The position numbers were made by a program, and so were the translations under genes. Below the pieces are notes generated by a model, which searched no databases, was not told where the DNA came from, and saw nothing but the letters and a program-made list of their open reading frames with translations. A stretch of DNA of 64,000 bases. It comes from Ophioderma brevispina. Lineage: Eukaryota > Echinodermata > Ophiuroidea > Amphilepidida > Ophiodermatidae. Below, piece by piece: positions 48,985-59,223 of this stretch. The number at the start of each line of letters is the position of its first letter. The first letter of the stretch is position 1. The stretch covers positions 1-64,000 of the forward strand of contig JAMKCH010035767.1 in the NCBI GenBank assembly GCA_023653785.1. The letters run 5' to 3'.

Positions 48985-50200
48985 GACAAAACGACCTTCA
49001 TCATGACCTCCTCAAGGGAATGCTACATCGACGGCGCCTGAACGCCTCTCGGGGGTACCAGCATGGTACCTGCCAACATTCAGTCAACCATCTCAACATC
49101 CTCCCTTATGATCCTCTTCACCAGGCGTCTCTAGCAGACACCACCAAGAAGCAACCTCTTCCTTGTCGCCGCAGCACCAACAGGAGGTAGTGATATTCCA
49201 TGCTCTGCTAACAAATATAGCAGAGATCACCTCACCATCACAGGGAACGCCGCTCGCCTTCTTCCCCATCAGGTTACCTGGCCAGATCATCTCTCAGCTT
49301 CACTCCACAGCCGAACATCCTCCCAGATCTCCGACAACTCAGGTTCCAGCGATGAAGGACCCGGGTGTCCAGTTAGAGCCTTGAAGTTTTCCCCTCAGCA
49401 AAGACTCAGCCCTATAGGGGCTCACGACCAGCTTTTCCTCACAACTCGAAGCCGTTTCGCCCGGCCTCCAAGACGACATTAGCCATATGATCGTCGGCAA
49501 GTCATGCAGGAGCGCCTAGCTAGTACGAAGTTCGTCTGACGGGGACGCACATATGAGCTCACGACGTAAGATCAGAGGCGACTGCTTTGGCTCCTACCGG
49601 GGAGCTCTATACAGATGCCATGGACGCTATGGGATGGGCTTCTCCTTCTACATTCCACAAGTTTATCTCCGAGCTCGTCCTAGTACCAGCGGTTCGACGG
49701 CAGCTAGAGCCTATCAAATCATCTTCCTCGTCACACAGCAAGCCTGCACATCTTCCAGTCGCCAAAGCTCCCAGTAGCACTTTACCCTTTGAAGTCGGTA
49801 AGTGCAACATTCTATTATTGTTTGTTCAACCTTCTCCCCGCGAGACCATATCACCATACCTCGCTTGCCTTATTGCCCGAGCACTCTGGTATCCGGTTTG
49901 ACTTACCATTGCCAATATGTTGGCTTAAGTCAGGCTTGACTGGGAACGTACTAGGAGATGTAGGCGATTCCCCTCTCCCCGGGATAGTCATAACCATAAT
50001 CCCGTATACTTCCCCATTCAGCCTGACCTCCCATCTCCGGGCCGGCTGCGCCGCCCAGGCGGGGTCACGTGTTCGCTCTCCTCGCCCGTGGATCAACCCG
50101 GTGGACAGAGCATACCAAAATGATCAGAAATCAGTGGTTTTTTCTAGAATCATCGCCCCCGATGCGTACGCAGTCAGGGGTCGTGTCCTCTAGATCATCG
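48985..50200. other. GC-richer segment, possible decayed retroelement
   Basis: About 1.2 kb with clearly higher GC than its flanks. All three + frames hold broken S/P/T-rich ORFs, for example SGSSDEGPGCPVRALKFSP (about 49,330-49,390) and STFHKFISELVLVPAVRRQ (about 49,640-49,700). The pattern suggests a structural protein of a DIRS-like or similar retroelement, but no RT, recombinase or protease motif was seen. A GAAGTCG|GTAAGTGC donor-like site lies at about 49,798. Its identity is unproven. Confidence 0.3.
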
Positions 50201-50389
50201 GAAATTTGGAAACACAAAACAAAGTCTTGGTATTTGATTTGTAAAACCTTTTATCAAAAATCGGTAGAAATATTAATTATAAACAGTCAGTGAAGGCATG
50301 GATTTAGCAAAACAAAATAAATGCTTGTGAGGGTCCAATATGGGTTTCCGTGTACATGGAAAAACTATATCTTTTATTTCTAATTTTCT

Positions 50390-50975
50390 CAGCCACAAGT
50401 CTCTGTTGGGGACAAATGTGCGGACAACGTTCTAATGGGGAGGGCCGATTTCCCCTCCTTCCATTCCCAACTGCCTCCAAGATGCCAGGGAGGAACATAT
50501 GAAGAAACTGTTTGTGTTCAAAGCCTCAGTTTACTTTTCGATAGGGTGATTTATGGTCTACCTTTTGCTGAAACCTGAAGGCTGAGACAATAAGACCGTT
50601 TGGAATTGAGAATTTCCCAATGCTACATGAATTTGTTGCAATTGTGACATTATAAACTTATACAGTAAGTTCTATCCAAAGCACGCTTTATAGCTTTTTT
50701 ATTCTAATTTTCATAGTAGAAATGTCTTGAAGTTGAGTTTCAATGGCAACTGTGTTGATATCTGGATACCCGAAACTGGACCAACGGGGTTTTCCAAGTG
50801 TCTCAGATAATTGGCCATAACTGCCTGAACCAGACCCGCCAAATTAAACCAACTAAAAATCTCATGAAGCTGGAACCTTCCTAAAAAGAATCAGTCACAT
50901 CCAGTTGTATAAAATGTGTTGGCCAAAAAATTAATCTTTAATTATATAGTTTTTTTGGGTGACAGTCTGTAACAC
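50390..50975. repeat. Dispersed repeat copy, partner of 62,230-63,065
   Basis: Blocks shared in order with 62,230-63,065: TCTGTTGGGGACAAATGTG (50,400 versus 62,236), a GGGAGGRCC-ATYT block, CAACTGCCTYCAAGATRCCAG, AATGTCTTGAAGTTGA (50,719 versus 62,799), CTGTGTTGAT, ATTAAACCAACTAAAAATCT (50,843 versus 62,933) and TTTTTTGGGTGACAGTCTGT (50,950 versus 63,043). The two are direct copies. Product and function are unknown; it is probably a mobile element. Confidence 0.75.
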
Positions 50976-51458
50976 AGAACGGAGATTAGGAATAAAGTTT
51001 CGATCCAGCATTACAAAAATTTCTGAAGTGTTGTGGTTATTTTGGCAAAGTCTAGCGTAATTTGTACTTATTGCCAGGGTATATAAGAATTTTATAGACT
51101 TTCTTTGCAAAATGATCTGTGCGAAGAACCTGATGATGGCCTATTTTCTATGACAAACAAAGCGAACTGCTGACACATTAACCGAGAGACAGGAAATGCG
51201 AATCCGATTACGCAACATTATTTCACTCTTAGTCCGTTATCGTCTATGAGAGCCCCGGACTGTGGCTCCCTCCGACTGTATCTGCTGTTTCACCCTCGGC
51301 AAATAAGTACTGCGAGATCGAATCCTACAAGTTCTCAATTTTACACTCTCTCGGTTACATGTGTGTAAGTTCTACCCTAGCATTTATCTTGTTTAATATA
51401 TAGCAGGTTATATTTTATTGTGATCCTCGCATGTGTGTTGTGTCCTCCCCTCAGTCTA

Positions 51459-51508
<50 letters not shown>

Positions 51509-51517
51509 CGGGGGGGG
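51459..51517. repeat. Poly-G tract (50 G, one C, then more G)
   Basis: The longest homopolymer in the window: 50 consecutive G, a C, then seven to eight G. It lies in the intron between HYR exons 2 and 3. The flanks are not otherwise repetitive. True length needs independent reads. Confidence 0.95.
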
Positions 51518-51844
51518 CGTCCTGCTATATAGAGCATGTAGGCCCACAAACCAATGTCAAAATTCCAGTTTAACCCAGTTACTGGGTACAACTATTGACT
51601 TGTCCAATTTCCCCATATTAAACCAACTGTTTGAACTACGTTAACTGTGATCAACTAGGTTTAAACTGTGTTCATATGGGTAAATTTCCATTTCCTTATG
51701 TATACAACTGATTTAACTGTGGTCTATTTTTTTCAACTGGTTTTAGTTAAACCATTTTTAACTGAGTTCCAAGGGAATGCAACCTGGAAATGTTGGTACA
51801 CTTTTTCAAGAGCTAATATAGCTTGTAATCTATAATTCGTGCAG

Positions 51845-52070
51845 ACCAAACGAATCCTGAGATAACATGTTCCCTAACATCAGGAGTTCTGATTCGTGAA
51901 GTAATATGGACTACACCACCAACTACCGGACAACGTTATCTTTCAAGTGACACAAATGTGTCCCCTCTTCTGGGAAATTCTGTCAGTCAGGGGTGTAAAC
52001 AACAGGATGTGCAATGCAACAGACGATGCTGAAACCAGGATATCTGTTGCTTTCTCTGATGTCTTCATTG
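51845..52070 (+). CDS. HYR-domain exon 3 of 4 (frameshifted)
   Basis: Encodes a third, more diverged hyalin-repeat domain. The acceptor is TTCGTGCAG and the donor CATTG|GTAAGG, both phase 1. The first frame reads TNPEITCSLTSGVLIREVIW, then TTPPTTG, SSDTNVSPLLGNS. An extra base near 51,975-51,990 shifts it to VNNRMCNATDDAETR, then VAFSDVFIG. The ITC, VIW, CNATDDA and final VF-G steps match HYR. Length is 226 bases, 225 without the extra base. The usual D-N after the tryptophan strand and the cysteine near the end are missing or altered, so this domain may be degenerate. Confidence 0.7.
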
Positions 52071-52631
52071 GTAAGGAAATCGTTGTATGTGATAACATGT
52101 GGAAGATAAAATCATTTTATTTGCAACGAATCGATGCACCAAAACATCAGCTGCAAAAAATAGCCAAGGTTCCAATTATGTCTAAGTTGTCTTAGATCCG
52201 TACTTCCTGGGACCTTAATGTCCTTTGTTTCTTGATGATATCCAAGCCTCTTTAGGAAAGTGGAAATTCAATATACATAGAATTCCAGGTGGTTTATTAC
52301 ATGTGTCCCATGAGGTTTTTGATCCCTTTCCTCTGGAAGTCGAATTGTCCTCAGGAACATGCAGCGTTTGAGGGCTATATGTCTACTAAGTTTGATCCCT
52401 GGGGCTGCGGTTGTATGTGAACGTTACCCAAATTTGGGATGTTGGCATCCTTGACCTTTTTATCTTTGGGATTAATTAGATTGTCAAAAGTAACATTAGG
52501 GTCCCGGTGCTACGCTTCCAAGAAGTTTTGATCGTGGGGCTGGAGTAATAGTTGATTTACAGATATTCAAAGGTTTTAAAAAAAAAAAAAAAAAAAAACC
52601 CCCCCCCCCCGGTAGCTAGGGAACATTTTAA
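52071..52631 (+). other. Intron with poly-A/poly-C run
   Basis: Noncoding sequence after HYR exon 3. An A run of about 22 followed directly by a C run of about 10 lies at 52,577-52,610, immediately left of a hairpin element. No exon was found. Confidence 0.6.
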
Positions 52632-52777
52632 GGGCCAGTGGGGGTGGGCCATTTACTGAACCTACTCTACTGGTGACCCTGATGACTCTGATATGCACTT
52701 TATTCCGTGAAGGATATTGAATTCATCAGGGTCACCAGTGACCCTAGGGTTACTAAATGCCCCAACCCGGCCAGTGG
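52632..52777. mobile_element. Compact hairpin MITE, ~146 bp
   Basis: Left arm 52,632-52,684: GGGCCAGTGG, GGGCCATTTACTGAACC, then CTACTGGTGACCCTGATGA. Right arm 52,724-52,777 carries the complement in reverse: TCATCAGGGTCACCAGTGA, CCCTAGGGTTACTAAATG, CCGGCCAGTGG. The loop is about 39 bases. It would fold into a long hairpin. No TSD was defined. It sits in the intron between HYR exons 3 and 4. Confidence 0.8.
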
Positions 52778-52942
52778 CTATCTACTAAGTGTGGGCCCTA
52801 GAGGAACTGTACCCGGGGAACTGTAATGAAAGACCGAAGTGTGACCCAAGTGTGAGTTAATGAGATAGCTAGATAATGAGGTACAAAAATAGTAGACTTG
52901 CCCTCCGAGACCAACTGAAACAGATTTTACATACTTGCATAA

Positions 52943-53325
52943 GAGAGAGCGTGGCCCAGTGGTTAGGGCATTTGTTTTGGTGCAGGAAGTCCCCGGTTGG
53001 AGTCCTGGCAGAGCCACTTTCTGGGATTTAATTCGGGAACTAAATTCTGGATTTCATTTGTATTAGAACTATTGATTAAAACTGGAATTCCGCTCTCCTC
53101 CGTGATTAATTTGGACTTGGACAAATGGACCATAAGGAGAGAAGGGACGTTAATCCGTCGGTCCCTTGTACATGGAGAATAACGGCTGTGTGTTATCGCA
53201 GCCAGTTTGAATAAGAGTAGGGTGGAAACCCCTAGCTAATCCAAGTCGTCCTGGAACTCTACGCATCAGTGGAAAGTAGTGTCTGCAAAACTGATTTACC
53301 CAGGCTAAATGAAGACAAAATCAAA
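52943..53325 (+). mobile_element. tRNA-derived SINE, near full length
   Basis: The 5' end is tRNA-like. An A box TGGCCCAGTGG (52,952-52,962) fits TRGYNNARNNG. A B box GGTTGGAGTCC (52,995-53,005) fits GGTTCGANTCC with one mismatch. Their spacing of about 32 bases between boxes is right for an internal RNA polymerase III promoter. A ~300-base body follows and ends in TACCCAGGCTAAATGAAGAC plus an A-rich tail near 53,310-53,325. The same ends occur in the deleted copy at 408-474, which confirms a family. It lies in the intron upstream of HYR exon 4, in the sense direction. Confidence 0.85.
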
Positions 53326-53631
53326 CATTATTCAGGTTTATTCAGTGGCACACATGTTTTTTTTTGCTTTAAGCGTCAATTAGCTGTAAAAGCCCTTTTA
53401 AAACTAATTGGTCAAGTGATTTAACTAATTACGTTTGGTTTACTTCTATCTTGTAAGCAGACACAGGTAATGTTTGTAATTCTTTCACTTCCCTGCTAGT
53501 GATCCAAATGATTTCAAAGTGAATAATTGTCCATTATTTTTTCTTCTTTTTTGTTCGCTTTAGCTTGTCCTGTAGTTCTAATCGGAAGTTACTTTTGAAA
53601 TATTATTTAAAATATTATCATCAATACACAG

Positions 53632-53853
53632 ATCTGGAAGCACCTGAGATTATCTGCCCCGCTAATATTAGTAGTGATAAAGAAGTTGTGTCCTGGGCAT
53701 TGCCATTAGCTATAGATAACTTTGATGCCTCGCCCGACGTGTCTTGTGTACCTTCTTCAGGATCGTTTTTTGAAGTTGGAGAAACAAACGTCACGTGCAC
53801 TTCAACAGATAATGTTGGAAACACGGATAATTGTAGTTTCTTTGTGACGGCAG
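53632..53853 (+). CDS. HYR-domain exon 4 of 4 (intact)
   Basis: The clearest hyalin-repeat exon and the only one open throughout. The acceptor (AATACACAG) and donor (GCAG|GTATGG) are both phase 1; the exon is 222 bases, 74 codons. It reads APEIICPANISSD, VVSWALPLAIDNFDASPD, VSCVPSSGSFFEVG, TNVTCTSTDNVGNTDN and CSFFVTA. All HYR landmarks are present: ICP, VxW, DN, SC, GSxFxVG, TxVTC, D-xGN and C-x-F. The ORF extends upstream to 53,565, but the splice acceptor and domain start argue that part is intron. The domain is extracellular and probably mediates adhesion. Confidence 0.92.
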
Positions 53854-53959
53854 GTATGGTACAAATACTTTATACATAATTTACTCATTACCCCTTAGGG
53901 AAAGATAGACAGTACACGCTGAGATTTATATACAAGTTAAATAGTGGAGCGGTTTGGAC

Positions 53960-54600
53960 TGCAAAATTGTCGACAACCCCTCCCCTCGGTACAACAAAAC
54001 GCAACCACTTCTATTCGAAAGATATAGTAATAAATAATTTAAAAAAATGATGGTTGTGGTCAAAAACTTTGGTGGCAGGGGTGTGTTGGGGGTAAAAAAT
54101 CACGTTTTTGAGCTAAAAACTTAAGAAAATCCAGATTTATTAATTTCTTAGCAAAACAAATTTTAATCATGATGCAATACTATCAATCTCTGACATTTAT
54201 GTTATAGATTTCTGTTTTATACAATATATAAAGGGTCTAGAATTTTAGCCCCCAAATCACTTTTTTTCCTTAAAAAACATCCTTTTTATCACATGTCACT
54301 ACAACGAGTTTACCTGAACCCTTTATGCAATGTATAAAACCTATATCAATAACAAAAGGGATACCATAAAAATAAGATTGTAATATTTTTACTCTTTAAA
54401 AAATAAAATAATAATTTCGCTTAACGGAGCGGACGAGCTTTGAAAAGTGCCCTAGCTTTCTAGTTACCCCTCCCCTCGGTACAATAAAACACAACCACCT
54501 TTATTTGAAGGATAAATATATGAGATTTAAGAAAATGATGGTTGTGGTTGAAATATTTGGTGGCAGGGGTGATTGTTAGGCCGAAAATGCATTTTGGACT
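53960..54600. repeat. Pair of ~120-bp direct repeats about 490 bp apart
   Basis: Copies at about 53,975-54,100 and 54,465-54,590 share ACCCCTCCCCTCGGTACAA, AAAACRCAACCAC, AAAATGATGGTTGTGGT and TTTGGTGGCAGGGGTG in order. Each copy is itself weakly inverted, with CCCCT at the start and AGGGG at the end. Between them, TTTATACAATATATAAAGGG (54,213) faces CCCTTTATGCAATGTATAAA (54,320) as an inverted pair. The whole may be one composite element. It is just downstream of HYR exon 4. Confidence 0.65.
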
Positions 54601-54744
54601 GCAAATTAAAAGTGCCTGCAAACGTATGCCCTATATATGAAGGTATTGAAAGAATTTTAATTTAAAACCTACAACGACACTTGCTGCAACTGTTGATACA
54701 ATGGAGGTATTTTACATCGTCTTTGTGATTAGATACAGATAGCT

Positions 54745-55783
54745 ATATAGGATTTAAAATCAATCGACTTCAAACGAATGTGTAGAACAATTACAAACCG
54801 GTTCCAACCGGACGTAACCGGCGAGCAACCTGTAGCAGGCCTGTGAAACTCCTATATTTAGCACGTACAAAGCCATGGAACCGCTGTTATAGCGCCCCCG
54901 CGCAGTATGGGGATAGCATGGTTATGATAATAACTTACGTAGACTCATGAAAGTCCTACATGATTGCTTGTGATTGTAACACATATGGAAAGTTATATCC
55001 AAAAAAACGTGATTTCGTCATCTTGAAGGTCCATGGCCCGATCACTAATAGCCTCGTCCCCAGGGACCCCAGATTTTACCGAAAGTGGTCAAAATTTTGG
55101 TATCAGAGGAAAGCTACTATTTTTCTCGTTTACCCTGTGAAATCTTAGCGCTAAAGGATGTTTGGTTTGGATGTTATGAGCGAAAATGTGCTCCTTTTTG
55201 TTCGACCAATATTAATTTTACACAGTACTCTATGGGGATTGCAAATCACGTTTTTACCTCTCACATCAAAATGGGTTGAAATATCGGCGCGAAACTTTAG
55301 AGATGGGATTTTGGGGTGAAGGCCATTCTATCAAGATGAAAACTTATAGACTGAAATCGGGCCATCCCCCTTTAAAAACAGGAAAAAAGAAAAGAGAAAA
55401 CAAATCTTATCAGATAAACATAGCTTCTATCTTTGATTTAGATTTTATCTTCTTTAATAGCGTCATTGAACATGTAAATGTTACAATTTGGACCACTCTT
55501 ATCGGGTTCTCATCAAGTCCACTAACATTTGAACACTGCCCTCAACTTTGAGGGACAGTCGGACCGAGGCTTCACCCAGACGGGTGAGTTTCCTCTCCCA
55601 TTATTATAGACTCCCTGCCTGTAGTTTAGTTTGAAGCCATCTCTTATATTTCATGATGATTTCAAACTACCAAACTACGTTATGAATGAGGTAATTGCTC
55701 ACACACGTTTCTGTCGGATAATATTGCTTGCATCCGGACGCCTTTCTTTTGATCTTTAATTTTCCCATGAAGGGCTAGTAGTC
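54745..55783. repeat. 1.04-kb duplication, copy A
   Basis: Nearly identical to 56,417-57,461 over its full length, differing by a scattering of single-base changes and small indels. It starts ATATAGGATTTAAAATC and ends GGGCTAGTAGTC. ORFs inside (54,960-55,148; 55,276-55,551) break at indels between the copies and show no domain, so the unit is probably noncoding. A 5' stretch of ACCGGTTCCAACCGG resembles a short palindrome. Confidence 0.9.
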
Positions 55784-56416
55784 AGTGAGACAGCAGGTCA
55801 CGCTGGCATGCTTTATTTTCTTTTTCACATGAAAACAATGGTGCAGCGCTGACCTCTCCAGTTGGTAGAAAACGTTTGAAACAACTTCGTTTTTGGGTCT
55901 CGTAAATACGTTGTTTCATTTTACAAATATTGCAGAAATGTTGCTAAAAGTCTACTTCATACCTCAGATGGTATAATTATAATTATAATGATATTTTGGG
56001 GTTGAAAAACAAGGATGAAAAGTGAAATAAAATCGTGTTTAAATAATGCGTGGTCTTGACAAATTCAGGAGCCCCACATCATTTTAAGGTTGACCAAATC
56101 ATAAAGGGACATCTTATCTGTAAAAAAGTCTGTGCACGTGAAGTTGTATCTGTTTTGAGAAAGCGAAGACCACGGTTAGTTCATAGCTTGCCAGTTTGAA
56201 CATGAATTCCCCTATACTTTAACATGGCGAAAACATCACTGATATGCACTACAGACCTGTGTGGGGAATCAAACAAAGAGCAAGGACGCGTGTCTTTTGT
56301 GTTTGTGCAAATCCATGCCTTCTGACCTCGTACAACAATTTCTACGGTTATCAATTGTGTCACTGTGACCTCAGGACTGATTGTAGTCGCCTCGTTGGAT
56401 CAATTCTTCAAAAACA

Positions 56417-57461
56417 ATATAGGATTTAAAATCAATCGACTTCAAACGAATGTGTAGAACAATTAAAAACCGGTTCCAACCGGACGTAACCGGCGAGCAA
56501 CCTGTAGCAGGCCTGTGAAACTCCTATATTTAGCACGTACAAAGCCATGGAACCGCTGTTATAGCGACCCCGCGCAGTATGGGGATAGCATGGTTATGAT
56601 AATAACTTAGGTAGACTCATGAAAGTCCTACATGATTGCTTGTGATTGTAACACATATGGAAAGTTATATCCAAAAAAATCGTGATTTCGTCATCTTGAA
56701 GGTCCATGGCCCGATCACTAATAGCCTCGTCCCCAGGGACCCCAGATTTTACCGAAAGTGGTCAAAATTTTGGTATCAGAGGAAAGCTAACTATTTTTCT
56801 CGTTTACCCTGTGAAATCTTAGCGCTAAAGGATGTTTGGTTTGGATGTTATGAGCGAAAATGTGCCCCTTTTTGGTCGACCAATATTAATTTTACACAGT
56901 ACTCTATGGGGATTGCAAAATCACGTTTTTACCTCTCACATCAAACACAAAACGGGTTGAAATATCGGCGCGAAACTTTAGAGATGGATTTTGGGGTGAA
57001 GGCCATTCTATCAAGATGAAAAACTTATAGACTGAAATCGGGCCATCCCCCTTTAAAAACAGGAAAAAAGAAAAGAGAAAACAAATCTTATCAGATAAAC
57101 ATAGCTTCTATCTTTGATTTAGATTTTATCTTCTTTAATAGCGTCATTGAACATGTAAATGTTACAATTTGGACCACTCTTATCGGGTTCTCATCAAGTC
57201 CACTAACATTTGAACACTGCCCTCAACTTTGAGGGACAGTCGGACCGAGGCTTCACCCAGACGGGTGAGTTTCCTCTCCCATTATTATAGACTCCCTGCC
57301 TGTAGTTTAGTTTGAAGCCATCTCTTATATTTCATGATGATTTCAAACTACCAAACTACGTTATGAATGAGGTAATTGCTCACACACGTTTCTGTCGGAT
57401 ATTGCTTGCATCCGGACGCCTTTCTTTTGATCCTTAATTTTCCCATGAAGGGCTAGTAGTC
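56417..57461. repeat. 1.04-kb duplication, copy B, with flanking 30-bp direct repeats
   Basis: Second, nearly identical copy in the same orientation. It is bracketed by the same 30-base sequence at 56,390-56,419 and 57,464-57,493 (CCTCGTTGGATCAATTC, then TTCAAAAACAATA). GTAGTCG precedes both flanks. Copy A lacks these flanks. This looks like insertion of a copy with a long target duplication, or a template-switch event. The similarity of the two copies implies a recent event or an assembly artefact. Confidence 0.9.
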
Positions 57462-57493
57462 GACCTCGTTGGATCAATTCTTCAAAAACAATA

Positions 57494-58194
57494 AGTAAAA
57501 CAATAAGCTAATAGAAAGCTATAAAAAGAATATTTATAGGGGAACATTATTGAAAATCCTACTTAGGGCCAGGGAATTGTCTATCTATGTCAGTCATGTC
57601 TAGAGGATTTGCACAAAATCATGTAAAAGTTGTGTACATTTCTTGGTAATAGTTAATTCTCTCTCCGGTATTTCACGTTATGGTGACCGGTCATGCCATA
57701 CGCTACATGGCTTCTGACGGGATGTATGCGGTATGGTGTGCGGGCAAGGCTATACTCTGTTATTTTGTTCGCTGCAGTACATATTAGTAAATGACCATTG
57801 CTATGGCAACCGACTCAGGCTAAACTTTGGTATAGATCACAACACAAATTCTATGGCATATCATAATTAGGAACAGGAGCATGAGCCTAGACTTGAACCA
57901 TAAACCAGTAGCTACCAGTGGCTATTTAGGTGCACTTACCACGCCAACGAATTATAGTATGCATCACAACACAATTGCGAAGTTCTAAACAATTTGAATA
58001 CGTGGACAGGTGATTGAAAATTGGATTATTATATAGTACAGCGACGGTGTCGTGGTAAAAACATTGCTCAGCTTCTTTTTTGGATAGAAATTTACCCAAC
58101 TTAACCATTACACTTGTGTGCGGACGTGGTTGGCTGCTGTGAAGGCAACGGTGTGTTCTTGAGTTGACATCCGAGAAAAGGAGCACGATGCGAT
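57494..58194. other. No recognisable feature
   Basis: AT-rich noncoding sequence. A 111-codon minus-strand ORF overlaps its end and the minisatellite, without a domain. Confidence 0.4.
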
Positions 58195-58455
58195 TGACTG
58201 AGCTACGATACGATTGCCTGAGCACGCCTGCACGATACGATTGGCTGAGTACCGCCTGCACGATACGATTGGCTGAGCACGCCTACACGATACGATTGGA
58301 TGAGCACGCCTACACGATACGATTGGATGAGCACGCCTGCACGATAGGATTGGATGAGCACGCCTGCACGATACGATTGCCTAAGCACGCCTGCACGAGA
58401 CGATTGGCTGAACACGGCTGCACGAGACGATTGGCTGAGCACGCCTGCACGATAC
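58195..58455. repeat. 27-bp minisatellite, ~10 units
   Basis: The unit is ACGATACGATTGGMTGAGCACGCCTRC with few changes. Because 27 is a multiple of three, both strands stay open. The + strand reads repeated TIRLDEHAY/C nonapeptides and the - strand SYRAGVLIQ-type nonapeptides. The first unit or two are less regular. It is almost certainly a DNA minisatellite rather than a protein repeat: there is no upstream exon signal and both strands are open. Confidence 0.9.
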
Positions 58456-59223
58456 GATAGACTGAAGCTAGTGCATTATGATTGAGGGAGCGAGATTTTT
58501 TGTAAACATAATTTGTGAAAGCCAGAAATGCGATGGCAAGGCATGACAGGCAATTGATTAGCAGTGTAAATTACATTTAGCTCATTTCATGCTTCACAAT
58601 CATCTCTACTCGATAGATCTAAATTTCAAGTGAAACGCCCGTAACAATTGGAGAGCGGGTTTTGCGCCTTCTGAATTACGCAGTGTCGAATTGATTTGTA
58701 ATCAAGTAAAAACGGTTCACAATCCGGAAAGTGCAAATAAACAGCGCCTCCTTCACAAGATGATGTAATTTCTTAGTTGTTATTCTAATGTTCCTCAGTT
58801 TGAATTCACATATTACTCACTTTTTGGGATACATTTTCATCTGATTGAATTTGCAGATTACGAGATTCCTCCCTAAGAACGAACTTCTTTCGACTGCAAG
58901 TGTCGAGATTGTAACTAGGGACAGCGAACAATACGGAACTATTGCTATTGTACACGCTACCCTTTCGAGAAACGACGGATCCATCGATTCTACGTAAAAT
59001 AGCCTACTTGTTATACTTACAGGGCCCGTAAGCGTAATAGCGAAGGAGATGTTCTGGCCGTTTGTGCGTTTTTGCCCTAGCCGGTGCTGGTTTATCACTA
59101 ACCGTGTTCTTAAAAAATGTACTTGATCATAAGAGAGGTACACTATCGAATGTTATTACACCTCATGAATATTCATGAAATAGGCCTATGTCATTTCAAT
59201 TCATTTGTCACAATTCTAAAACA
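58456..59223. other. No recognisable feature
   Basis: Noncoding by inspection. A 108-codon minus-strand ORF at 58,817-59,143 has no recognised domain. Confidence 0.4.

Larger units (their letters stand above)
41389..53853 (+). other. Partial multi-HYR gene (four exons, incomplete)
   Basis: Four HYR exons lie on the same strand, separated by introns of about 6.5, 3.5 and 1.6 kb. All are flanked by AG/GT and symmetric phase 1-1, so they splice together in frame in any combination. HYR arrays occur in hyalin and in mosaic adhesion proteins with sushi and EGF domains, acting outside the cell or at its surface. No signal peptide, other domain, polyadenylation site or terminal exon was recognised, so the product's overall architecture is unknown. 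The exons are diverged from each other, unlike recently amplified hyalin repeats. Introns are full of mobile elements. Confidence 0.7.

Noticed and set aside
52943..53015. Genuine tRNA gene
   Set aside because: A and B boxes are present but the cloverleaf arms do not pair convincingly, the B box has a mismatch, and a SINE body follows.
54960..57019. Paired ORFs with the same peptide (62 and 127 codons) in the 1.04-kb copies
   Set aside because: The peptides are identical only because the DNA is duplicated. The frames break at different indels and have no domain.
58195..58455. CRISPR-like regular repeat
   Set aside because: Units are contiguous without unique spacers, in an animal genome context. 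It is a minisatellite.
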